Shown: in pieces, positions 56,289 through 63,392 of the stretch
Numbering within the stretch: the stretch's first letter is position 1
How the letters are laid out: each line of letters starts with the position of its first letter
NCBI RefSeq assembly: GCF_900474185.1
Contig: NZ_UCNW01000002.1
Coordinates: 1-64,000, forward strand
DNA: 64,000 nt
Direction: 5' to 3'
Source of the DNA: Synechococcus sp. UW69
Lineage (GTDB): Bacteria > Cyanobacteriota > Cyanobacteriia > PCC-6307 > Cyanobiaceae
The notes under the pieces: model-generated
The model's database searches: none
Told to the model about the DNA's origin: nothing
Seen by the model: the letters and a program-made list of their open reading frames with translations, nothing else
Position numbers and translations under genes: made by a program

Positions 56289-56975
56289 TCAGATCTGAAC
56301 CATGCCGCAGCGCATGCCTTTCAATACGGCTTGAACCCGATTGTTCACTTCGAGGGTACGTAGCAATCGTTTGGTGTAGGTGCGAGCCGTCTCTTCGGTG
56401 ACGATCAGATCCTCAGCGATTTCTCGGTCAGACATTCCGCGGGCGAGTCGGTCCAAAACCTCGTACTCCCGAGGTGTGAGCCGCGGACAGCTGAGATAAG
56501 GAAGTTCATCCGAACGAAGCGATGGACTGCGGTAGGAGTGATGTCCCATCACCGCCAACACTGCTGCTTCGAGGGGTTTGCGGTCTTCAATGATGTCGGC
56601 TTCGGCGACCACGGCTTCCAGCCATGATGCGTTGTCGTACTCCACCGGAATGGCATCGCTTAAGGCCAGCATCACAACTTTTAGGTCGTGTCGCATTTCT
56701 CTGGCTTTGCGTACTAATTCAAAACCGTTCCCTTTTTCAAGTAGATCCGTGCAGAGAAGAAGCTCAAATGATTCTTGTTTAAGATACTTTAAGCACGACT
56801 CTTCATCTGTGACAGCACATCCGATGCGGGCTCTTTCACTAAAACTTTCGCAGAAACAACGCAGAAAGAACCGCCCCTTCATGGCCAGTGCAATGCGTCC
56901 GTTGATGGCAACGGAAAGTAGGTGCTCCTCGTCGTCTGACTTGGGTTGATTTTGCAAGTATGGGGTCAAGTCCAT
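56289..56975 (-). CDS. LuxR/NarL-type response regulator
   Basis: The 228-residue protein has a receiver-like domain (about 20-150; FELLLCTDLLEKGNGFELVR) and a LuxR helix-turn-helix (about 165-225; LTPREYEVLDRLARGMSDRE then TEETARTYTKRLL). Same design as 21707-22417. It likely controls transcription; phosphorylation is uncertain. It lies in the island between two small-gene units that carry the shared palindrome. Confidence 0.8.
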   Translation of the reverse strand: MDLTPYLQNQPKSDDEEHLLSVAINGRIALAMKGRFFLRCFCESFSERARIGCAVTDEESCLKYLKQESFELLLCTDLLEKGNGFELVRKAREMRHDLKVVMLALSDAIPVEYDNASWLEAVVAEADIIEDRKPLEAAVLAVMGHHSYRSPSLRSDELPYLSCPRLTPREYEVLDRLARGMSDREIAEDLIVTEETARTYTKRLLRTLEVNNRVQAVLKGMRCGMVQI

Positions 56976-57092
56976 GCGCTTCCCTACCGCCTCGCTCCAT
57001 CTTTGCTGGCCAACCTGACTCGATTGTTTTTACCTTTGTCGGTCATGATAGATGAGGCATTCCGGAACTGTGAGGTTCAAATCGCAACGCAC

Positions 57093-57284
57093 TTATAGCC
57101 AGTAGGCAGTGTCCTTGTGATCACCAGGATGGTGGGTGCGACAGATCTTGAGCCACTGGAGCGCTTTGGCGTAGTGACGTGCTCTCGCCTGATCTCCGCT
57201 GGCCTCCGCTTTGGTCAGTTCCTCACAATCTCTGGCGATGTGGGCTTCAATTGACTCCACGCTCAAACTTGCAGTCGAGGTCAT
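57093..57284 (-). CDS. Hypothetical small helical protein (63 aa)
   Basis: Starts MTSTASLSVESIEAHIARDC; an acidic then basic helix (EELTKAEASGDQARARHYAK). ATG at 57284 preferred to an upstream TTG. Two palindromic elements lie 29 and 54 bases upstream. Function unknown. Confidence 0.6.
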   Translation of the reverse strand: MTSTASLSVESIEAHIARDCEELTKAEASGDQARARHYAKALQWLKICRTHHPGDHKDTAYWL

Positions 57285-57312
57285 CAAACTCGCTGGCTGC
57301 GCCGTTGAGCTA

Positions 57313-57351
57313 CCCCCATCCGGGGACAGAAGGATTGTCCCCAAATGGGAG
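57313..57351. promoter_or_regulatory. Two palindromic elements between divergent small genes
   Basis: CCCCCA-TC-CGGGGA (57313-57326) and TCCCCA-AA-TGGGAG (57338-57351), 25 bases apart, relate to the 21408-type element. They lie between the start codons of 57093-57284 and 57406-57642 and could control both. Confidence 0.4.
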
Positions 57352-57405
57352 GTGATGGAGCGACCAACTTTTCTTCATACTTCCGCTTGGTTATGTCATT
57401 AAATT

Positions 57406-57642
57406 ATGAGCGCATCCGGCCTCAGTATCAGAGAACTCGAAGCTAAATATCCGCTGTATTGCAAAGACTTAAAAATGCTCATCAAGCTCATCAGGCAGGG
57501 GAAAACAAGCTCTCAACTTCAACGAATGTTCTGTTGGCACCGTCTGCAGTTGTTGCACCGCTCACTCCCCAAGCAATACAAATCACCCGAGCTGCTGACG
57601 TTGATGATTAAGACCGAATTCTCGACAGTCAATGATGCCTAA
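57406..57642 (+). CDS. Hypothetical protein, paralogue of 55966-56205 (78 aa)
   Basis: Starts MSASGLSIRELEAKYPLYCK; shares the CW-RL-LH-LP-Y-S-P core with its paralogue. Helical, soluble, AT-rich. ATG start; nine bases before the next gene. Function unknown. Confidence 0.65.
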   Translation: MSASGLSIRELEAKYPLYCKDLKMLIKLIRQGKTSSQLQRMFCWHRLQLLHRSLPKQYKSPELLTLMIKTEFSTVNDA

Positions 57643-57651
57643 GGAGGGATG

Positions 57652-57825
57652 ATGTCAATCGATGCTGATTCTATAAGGACTCAGATTATGAGTCATATCT
57701 CTCAAAGGATTGCCCTGCTTGATAAAGCACAACGCTTTGAAGACAGCTATGCAGTGACTCAGGAATACAGAGAGTGGATGCTCGATCCCGGGATCCAATC
57801 GAGCTCGAGGCAGGACAGGTCATAG
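57652..57825 (+). CDS. Hypothetical small protein (57 aa)
   Basis: Starts MSIDADSIRTQIMSHISQRI after an AAGGAG Shine-Dalgarno. The last dozen residues run into the decayed acetyltransferase on the other strand, so the original stop may have been lost. Likely in one operon with 57406-57642. Confidence 0.55.
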   Translation: MSIDADSIRTQIMSHISQRIALLDKAQRFEDSYAVTQEYREWMLDPGIQSSSRQDRS

Positions 57826-58235
57826 ATGTTGCGGTCGTTACCTTCCGTTATCACGCCCTTGAAAATGCGCATCATTGATCCCATAGGTTTGAACCCTGCA
57901 CCGTTGTGAGGTTTTTGGCGAAGCGGTTTTGCCCCGGGGTATCGATCAGAACGACTCCGCTGTGACCCAAGCGCCATCCCTCGCCGATGGGGATCACCCC
58001 TGGGTGGTAGCAATGATCCGAAATTAAGATGCCTAGTGCTGCCCGAGTGAATTCTTCGGGACAACAGTCGAGATGAGTGACCTGCAGGAATGCATGGCAC
58101 TCGGGATGGAAAGCAACAACATCGGTACCGTTGGTTCCGCGGCGCATGCGTTGAGCGCGATGTTCTGAATCGGAATCCAAAACCGATGGCTGCTGAATTG
58201 CTCCTAAGGCCGTTCATTGATCCCATCTGGGGGTA
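57795..58235 (-). pseudogene. Decayed GNAT acetyltransferase, C-terminal half
   Basis: Segments in different frames match the C-terminal half of 7953-8831: IPIGEGWRLG versus LPIGDGWRVG, GVVLIDTPGQNRFAKNLTT versus GVVLIDTPGHNHSAKTLTT, and GFKPMGSMMRIFKGVI versus GFKPMGSTVRMYKGVM. The segment between the first two is deleted, at least one frameshift separates the last two, and the N-terminal half is absent. Not functional. Confidence 0.85.
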
Positions 58236-58488
58236 TCTAACGGCGAAGCCAAAACTGTTTAGTCATAAGGCAGAGAGTTGAATCGGAAGCATCTCTCAGC
58301 TGTACAGACTGGTCTGGAAGTGAAGCCGCTTCCAGACTTTTAATCTTGCTTAGCGCCCTAAGGCTGCAACATGTCCACAAACCCTGGCTTCCGTCACCGA
58401 TGCTTAGTCTTCGTAATTCAATTTCAGTGCTCCCTCTCAGGCCAAAAACCGCTGAAGGCAGGGGGATGAGTATGAATGGCGCGAACAT

Positions 58489-58665
58489 CTAGCTGTTGTT
58501 CTGGTACAGCTTACAAGCCTCGCTCTCAGTCAAGTGTGGATTATTCGTCGATAAGATTTGGTGCACCAAGCCGTCTTGATCATCAGAAGAAAGGTTCCCA
58601 TCCCTACCTCGCTTCATGCAGGTGTTGAACGTGCAACCGCGAGGTTCATTAGGTCCGACAGTCAT
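58489..58665 (-). CDS. Hypothetical small protein (58 aa)
   Basis: Starts MTVGPNEPRGCTFNTCMKRG, with GGAG six bases before the ATG at 58665. Several charged residues and three cysteines in total. Island location, AT-rich. No family recognised. Confidence 0.55.
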   Translation of the reverse strand: MTVGPNEPRGCTFNTCMKRGRDGNLSSDDQDGLVHQILSTNNPHLTESEACKLYQNNS

Positions 58666-58857
58666 GTGATTCTCCATTTTTGCTAAACTGGACTTGGGAC
58701 TTTTTACGTTGCCGGAATTGCCCAGACAATATTGATTGTTTCGCTGTAAAGCCCTGCAGTAGTTAAGATAGGACATGACAGTATCGATCCTCTCGCTTTT
58801 TTTAGTCAGCCATAAGGGACAAGCTCCTTCATTTGAACAGTGTTTGAACACCAACGC

Positions 58858-59100
58858 TTATGTGATTAAGGGCTTACCGTTGCGAACGATCGAGGTCACT
58901 TCGTTGGTGGCAGCATCAACCACCAAGTGTGTGCACATCAATGCCTTCGACTTGGTGCTGGCACAGATGTAGGCCTTGAATTCCGTTTGGAAGTAGAGCT
59001 CCTTGACCCAATGTTCGAGAGCTTCTTGCTTATGGACGCAGTACACGGCAGTTGCCTGGACCTTTCTTTGCTGGTAACAACGCCATTGGCGTGCCAGCAC
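58858..59100 (-). CDS. Hypothetical protein, paralogue of 45994-46236 (80 aa)
   Basis: The core LYFQTEFKAYICASTKS and the ending VTSIVRNGKPL match the gene at 45994-46236; lengths are equal. Soluble alpha/beta. In the island. Function unknown. Confidence 0.65.
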   Translation of the reverse strand: MLARQWRCYQQRKVQATAVYCVHKQEALEHWVKELYFQTEFKAYICASTKSKALMCTHLVVDAATNEVTSIVRNGKPLIT

Positions 59101-59160
59101 AAACAGCGGGATTTCCCGTGTTTGACCCCGGACATCTCCGCATGTCGAATTTGGGCTATA

Positions 59161-59280
59161 TCACCCATTCAGTCCGTTCATGAAGAGGCAAACAACAAAG
59201 CAGCCAAACAACAGAAACGAAACGATTAGGCCATTCAAAGAGCTGTTGCTTGATCTTGAGGTTGGAATGCCAAACATCAT
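59161..59280 (-). CDS. Possible small membrane protein (39 aa)
   Basis: Two adjacent ATG codons open a frame with one membrane helix (LIVSFLLFGCFVVCLFMNG). Weak Shine-Dalgarno. A competing frame covers the same bases. Uncertain. Confidence 0.35.
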   Translation of the reverse strand: MMFGIPTSRSSNSSLNGLIVSFLLFGCFVVCLFMNGLNG

Positions 59281-59311
59281 CGACGTTTAGCTCCTTCTGG
59301 ATACAAAAGAA

Positions 59312-59339
59312 AAGCCCCAGAGTGACGGCTCCGGGGCTT
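59312..59339 (-). terminator. Intrinsic terminator, minus strand
   Basis: AAGCCCC pairs with GGGGCTT and inner GAG/CTC bases; the minus strand continues TTTCTTTTG. No minus-strand gene was recognised just upstream of it. Confidence 0.6.
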
Positions 59340-59599
59340 CCCCTATTAACCCGAAAGGGCCAGCCTTTTAACCCCCTCGGTACCGAGGACGAAAGCCCTG
59401 GTCGGTTCAAGCCCAAGGCCTTCGCTCGATGACCAGCGGAGCTACTAACGACACCACCGGCTTATTCAATCAACTACTTCTTGAAGTGTGCCAATACCCC
59501 CGCATGGGGACTATCGGGTTTCTCACAGTCGTGAGAAGTTCGATTGACGCGGAAGGGCCGAGAGACCACAACGCGAGATCTGAATCGGAGGTCTCAACA

Positions 59600-59776
59600 A
59601 TGAGCAGAAGAGGAATGCATCCCTTTTTGATGGGGTCGTACAAACCTGAGCGCAAAGTCGAGGACAAGGTCGAGAAAAAGAATGACTCTGGGCCAAGTGG
59701 TTTGGAGTCGGCTCAGCACAGACGTTTCCTGAGCGCCGAGGCAGAAGACGAAAAACAAGCCGAAGCCGGACATTGA
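59600..59776 (+). CDS. Hypothetical charged small protein (58 aa)
   Basis: Starts MSRRGMHPFLMGSYKPERKV; highly charged and probably disordered. One base separates its stop from the next ATG, so the two are coupled. Function unknown. Confidence 0.5.
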   Translation: MSRRGMHPFLMGSYKPERKVEDKVEKKNDSGPSGLESAQHRRFLSAEAEDEKQAEAGH

Positions 59777-59777
59777 G

Positions 59778-59930
59778 ATGAGACCGACCAAGCTCACCAA
59801 CGCGCCAGAAGGGTTTGAGTACTACAGGGTCTGCGACAAGGAAGGCGTCTGCCACGTGGTCAGAGGAATGCGGGAAGTCCAACGACTAATTGAGGTGAGG
59901 CCTGGCCTGACTGTCACCAAGATCCCCTGA
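59778..59930 (+). CDS. Hypothetical small protein (50 aa)
   Basis: Starts MRPTKLTNAPEGFEYYRVCD with strand-like segments (YYRVCDKEGVCHVVRG). Coupled to the gene before it. Function unknown. Confidence 0.55.
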   Translation: MRPTKLTNAPEGFEYYRVCDKEGVCHVVRGMREVQRLIEVRPGLTVTKIP

Positions 59931-59952
59931 TCGTTATTAAGCCAAGTAATCA

Positions 59953-60432
59953 TCAGTAGCGTGCTCCGTCCGCTAGCTGTCGGAACTCGGACCACACCTC
60001 CTGTGCTTCATTCTGAAGAATCTGCTGCATCCGAATCTCCTTTTCAGGCATGGGACGGCGAATGTCGTCGTTAATCGCCCGATCGGAAAAGAGATCGTCG
60101 TAGTCGCTCCAGGATGCCGCGTAGAAGACCTGGCGGATGTTGGCCCAATAGGCGATGGAATAACACATCGGACAGCATTCACAGCTCGAATACATCACAC
60201 ATCCGCTGAGATCCCAGTTGTCGATGGTTCGGCAGGCCTGGCGGATGGCATTGACCTCGGCATGGGCACTGGGGTCGTTGTCTTGGATCACGCTGTTGCC
60301 TGCGGCGGCGATCACCTGCCCCTCTTTGACGATTACTGCGCCGAAGGGACCGCCCGTTTTGTTCACCACGCCTGCATTGCGCATCAGCTGGATCGCCTGA
60401 CGCATGAAGGCCTGATCCTGATCAGATGCCAT
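59953..60432 (-). CDS. Nucleoside/guanine deaminase (CDA fold)
   Basis: The 159-residue zinc enzyme probably deaminates guanine or a related base. H57AE59 and C87PMC90 give the zinc ligands and the catalytic glutamate of the cytidine-deaminase fold; the C-terminal Y-rich part fits the GuaD group. ATG start, normal length. It marks the right edge of the island-like region. Confidence 0.88.
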   Translation of the reverse strand: MASDQDQAFMRQAIQLMRNAGVVNKTGGPFGAVIVKEGQVIAAAGNSVIQDNDPSAHAEVNAIRQACRTIDNWDLSGCVMYSSCECCPMCYSIAYWANIRQVFYAASWSDYDDLFSDRAINDDIRRPMPEKEIRMQQILQNEAQEVWSEFRQLADGARY

Positions 60433-60502
60433 GACGTCCCCTTAAGAGTGCCCCAAGGCTGGCAGCGACTGAAAAGACAGCCTGGGGACCACCTTTTGAG
60501 AT

Positions 60503-61297
60503 CTATGAAAATCCGGGTAAGACCTGCCGGAATCCGTTCTTTTCGACCACCTCCAGCTCCGTTTTGAACAGATTGCTGAGTTCTTTTGGCCGCAATAACT
60601 CGGCGGGAGAGCCGCTTTTTACGATTGTTCCGCCATCCAGGAATATGACGCGCTGCATCTCCGGAACGATGGTGTCCACCCGGTGGGTGACTTGAACCAC
60701 AGTGGTTCCCCCTTGGATCAAGCCTTGGAAAATCGCCAGCAGTTGATGACAGGCCCTTAGATCAAGGGCGCGGCTGGGCTCATCCAGCACAAGCACCTCC
60801 GGTTGGTGGACCAGGGCTCGAGCGATCAGAAGGCGGCGCCGCTGTCCGTCCGACAGTTCTCCGTAACAGCGTTCACGGATGCCGTTGAGCTGCAATTGAT
60901 CGAGCAGAGCACGCGCTTGCTCCCATTGCTCAGGGTTTGGCTGCTGATCACGACCGAGCCGCGTTGAACCGAAGAAACTGCTCACCACAACCTCATCAAC
61001 AGCTGTCTTTGGATGAAGCCGCTGTTCCAGCTCGCTCGACACCACACCCAGGCGGCTGCGCAGCGACCAGAGGTTCACCGTTTCACTGCCGAACAGACGC
61101 AGATGGGAGTCGGGTCGAACGATCGGGTAGAGGCTGCGGTCAATCAGTTTCACCAGACTGCTCTTGCCCGCACCATTGGGGCCCAGCACCGTTGTCGATT
61201 GCCGCAGCGTCAGTTGCAGATTGAGGTTGTGCAAGACCGGGCGACCGCCCAGCCAGGCCTCGATGTTGCGGAGATCCAGCCAGGTTTCAGTGGTCAT
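60503..61297 (-). CDS. ABC transporter ATP-binding protein
   Basis: The 264-residue ATPase has Walker A GPNGAGKSS near residue 40, an LSDGQRRR signature and VLVLDEP Walker B. It resembles the YlmA/molybdate-type stand-alone ATPases; no permease is adjacent. The start was placed at ATG 61297, which overlaps the NUDIX gene end by 11 bases. A C-terminal fragment copy lies at 55023-55214. Confidence 0.88.
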   Translation of the reverse strand: MTTETWLDLRNIEAWLGGRPVLHNLNLQLTLRQSTTVLGPNGAGKSSLVKLIDRSLYPIVRPDSHLRLFGSETVNLWSLRSRLGVVSSELEQRLHPKTAVDEVVVSSFFGSTRLGRDQQPNPEQWEQARALLDQLQLNGIRERCYGELSDGQRRRLLIARALVHQPEVLVLDEPSRALDLRACHQLLAIFQGLIQGGTTVVQVTHRVDTIVPEMQRVIFLDGGTIVKSGSPAELLRPKELSNLFKTELEVVEKNGFRQVLPGFS

Positions 61298-61718
61298 GGC
61301 CCTCCTGAAGCAGCCGTTCAATCACGATCGATAGGCGTGGCGCGACGGGCCGCAGCTCCTGCTGCCGCTCACTCCAAATGGATTCACTCAGCAGTTCGCT
61401 TAGGGAGACCAGCTTCATCTCCTGACCCTCCTTCAACTGCAGCTTGTTCAACGGCACGCTGAGGGGGCCGCGGAACACATGGGCCACCCGGTTGCCGCTG
61501 TCATCGCTGAACCAGGGCTCGAGCGCCACGCTGGGTGACCAGTGGATCTCCTCTTGAAGTTCCCGATGCACGGCGTCGATGGCTGTTTCGCCCGGTTCGA
61601 GGTGGCCGCCAAATAGCCCCCAGTGACCTGGATAGATGATCGAGTCGATATCGTCACGCAGCTGGAGCAGCCATCGACCCTCCCGCTGCAGCATGGCCAG
61701 GGCGACGGCGGGCTTCAT
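61287..61718 (-). CDS. NUDIX hydrolase
   Basis: The 143-residue enzyme hydrolyses a nucleoside diphosphate linked to another group. The NUDIX box runs GGHLEPGETAIDAVHRELQE followed by E (GX5EX7REUXEEXGU type), near residues 42-64. ATG at 61718. Overlaps the previous and next genes by a few bases, so it is part of a tight three-gene operon. Substrate unknown. Confidence 0.88.
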   Translation of the reverse strand: MKPAVALAMLQREGRWLLQLRDDIDSIIYPGHWGLFGGHLEPGETAIDAVHRELQEEIHWSPSVALEPWFSDDSGNRVAHVFRGPLSVPLNKLQLKEGQEMKLVSLSELLSESIWSERQQELRPVAPRLSIVIERLLQEGHDH

Positions 61719-62233
61719 GGGGAGTCCTGCTTGAGGCGCGACCACTGAGCCAGTCCCCCACCCCGGCCACGCGCCGTCAGCGTTCCCTGCTGTTCGTTCA
61801 GCTCGATCAGCGCAAAGAAGGGCAGACGTTGCGGTGGCGGTGGCGGCAGGCTTCGCCGATGCAGCACCTGACCAGACCAGGACAGCTCCAATGAAGCGAA
61901 GCTAAACACCAGCAGTGGCCTTGAACCTTTCAGATTGGCACTGCCACTGAACTGCAACTTAAAACCGGCCAAACAGACCTGATTGATGATCGTTAGGTCT
62001 TGATCGCAGCGTTTGAGAATCAGGCTGGCCTGCAGCCAACGCAGCAGTGTTGCGGTGCCAGGAGCCGGCGCATCGCCGCTGCGACTCCAGGTCTGCTGCA
62101 ACATCCAGCAGCCCGGTAATGCCTCGATCTGAATGTGGCTGCCCCCACGGCGAATCTCGCGCTCCCGGGCTAGGAGGGCTGCGGCAGGCTTACCAGGCAT
62201 GGCTGAGATCATGGGGCTCTGCAATCTCCCCAT
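61715..62233 (-). CDS. Hypothetical protein (172 aa)
   Basis: Starts MGRLQSPMISAMPGKPAAAL; mixed alpha/beta with a proline run (LPPPPPQRLP). Its stop overlaps the NUDIX start by four bases (ATGA), so it is first in the operon. The start is uncertain among several ATGs; the one at 62233 leaves 17 bases to the divergent gene. No domain recognised. Confidence 0.65.
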   Translation of the reverse strand: MGRLQSPMISAMPGKPAAALLAREREIRRGGSHIQIEALPGCWMLQQTWSRSGDAPAPGTATLLRWLQASLILKRCDQDLTIINQVCLAGFKLQFSGSANLKGSRPLLVFSFASLELSWSGQVLHRRSLPPPPPQRLPFFALIELNEQQGTLTARGRGGGLAQWSRLKQDSP

Positions 62234-62250
62234 TTTTTCGGAGCCGACCC

Positions 62251-62442
62251 ATGGAGCGCGACAAGCGCCGGACACCTCCCATAACGGACCTGCTTCTGCG
62301 GGGTCTACGCATCGGCTCCAGCACCATCGCTCTTGTCGAACTGCTCCGCAGCGATTGGATTGGAGGTGGTCTAGCCAGCCTGGCCTGGCTGGTCTTCGTT
62401 CAGGTGGAGCGGCGCCGTACCCCCCTCAAGCCTCCGTCCTGA
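62251..62442 (+). CDS. Small membrane protein (63 aa)
   Basis: A basic start (MERDKRRTPPITDLLLRGLR) precedes a hydrophobic helix (GGLASLAWLVFVQV) and a basic tail. ATG start. Divergent from the 172-residue gene; its end overlaps the next, convergent gene by 17 bases. Function unknown. Confidence 0.6.
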   Translation: MERDKRRTPPITDLLLRGLRIGSSTIALVELLRSDWIGGGLASLAWLVFVQVERRRTPLKPPS

Positions 62443-62611
62443 GAATCGAATCAATGCAGTTCGGATGTTGACGGATGTAAGCGTTGAACTCCATGGCCAG
62501 CAGGCGCGCCTCAAAGGCGTCGGTGGCGTAAAAGCACGATTCCAGCTTTTCTCCGTTGGAAGTCTTGTGGCGCACTGTGTAAGCAGCCCGTCCCTGAGCA
62601 ATGCTGGCCAT
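62426..62611 (-). CDS. Hypothetical small protein, paralogue of 8890-9063
   Basis: Starts MASIAQGRAAYTVRHKTSNG and carries EARLLAMEFNAYI and DSILRTEA, matching the other copy in order and spacing. ATG at 62611; a longer start at 62674 is possible. Soluble; function unknown. Confidence 0.7.
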   Translation of the reverse strand: MASIAQGRAAYTVRHKTSNGEKLESCFYATDAFEARLLAMEFNAYIRQHPNCIDSILRTEA

Positions 62612-62745
62612 GGATGAATCGAGCAACGGTTTCAAGCTGGCACTCCTGCCATGTGGAATTCCATAACCATTCATTCATGTTTGCGTTTCAACGCTTCGTA
62701 AAGCTGTTTGAAGCATTCGCCAGTCGTTCCGATCCCTCTGTCCGC

Positions 62746-63171
62746 ATGGTTTTGCCCATGGTCTCTTCCTCTCTGGCGTTCAGAATCGCTCTGGCGTCTC
62801 TGCTGTCCTTGGGGACCGTTCCGGCGCTGGCCGATTGGCAACCTGTGGAGGAACCGGCGGTCTGGCAGTCGCGTCGGAGCCGCTTGCTGCCAGGTAACGG
62901 TTGGATCTTCATGGAAGCGCTGGAGACCCCATCTCTCAAAGCGGCTGAATACATTCGCTCTCCCCAAGCCGTGGACGGTGCTGTCGAGGTGGAGGCGGGA
63001 TTGTTGATCCAGCGTGGAGGACAAGACCGGTGGACCCACCGAGTTCTGCCGATGCGTGCCAACTGCGCCAGCGGTCAGCTTGAGCAACGCGATTCCGACG
63101 GTGCGTGGACTGTCTACCCCGGTCGCGACGGAACTGTGGTTAAGGTCCGCTGGATTTGTGCGTTGCGATGA
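62746..63171 (+). CDS. Hypothetical secreted protein (141 aa)
   Basis: A signal peptide (about 1-30, SLLSLGTVPALAD) is followed by a strand-rich domain with two cysteines (RANCASGQL; RWICALR). The ATG at 62746 begins the signal peptide. Its stop overlaps the Hli gene start by four bases, so expression is probably shared. Function unknown. Confidence 0.7.
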   Translation: MVLPMVSSSLAFRIALASLLSLGTVPALADWQPVEEPAVWQSRRSRLLPGNGWIFMEALETPSLKAAEYIRSPQAVDGAVEVEAGLLIQRGGQDRWTHRVLPMRANCASGQLEQRDSDGAWTVYPGRDGTVVKVRWICALR

Positions 63172-63389
63172 GTCGGCCTGCTTTTCATTATGAAAAATAT
63201 GAGCGCTTCGGCGAGTCGCTGACTACAGCACGTCCCTGGAACCGTTCCGCTCTGACCGATGTGGAACGCCTTAACGGCCGTGTGGCCATGCTTGGTTTCG
63301 TCGCTGCGGTGGTGCTTGAAAAGCTGACCGGATTGGGAATCTCAGGTCAGCTCGGTGCTGCTTTGCATTGGTACCTGCAGTTGGGTTGA
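63168..63389 (+). CDS. High-light-inducible protein (Hli/SCP)
   Basis: Hli proteins bind chlorophyll and carotenoid in the thylakoid and protect photosystem II under excess light. The 73-residue protein has the motif DVERLNGRVAMLGFVAAVVL (residues about 31-50), the ExxNGRxAM chlorophyll-binding signature, in one helix. The ATG overlaps the previous stop (ATGA). It is followed by a methyltransferase gene three bases later. Confidence 0.92.
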   Translation: MSRPAFHYEKYERFGESLTTARPWNRSALTDVERLNGRVAMLGFVAAVVLEKLTGLGISGQLGAALHWYLQLG

Positions 63390-63392
63390 TCG

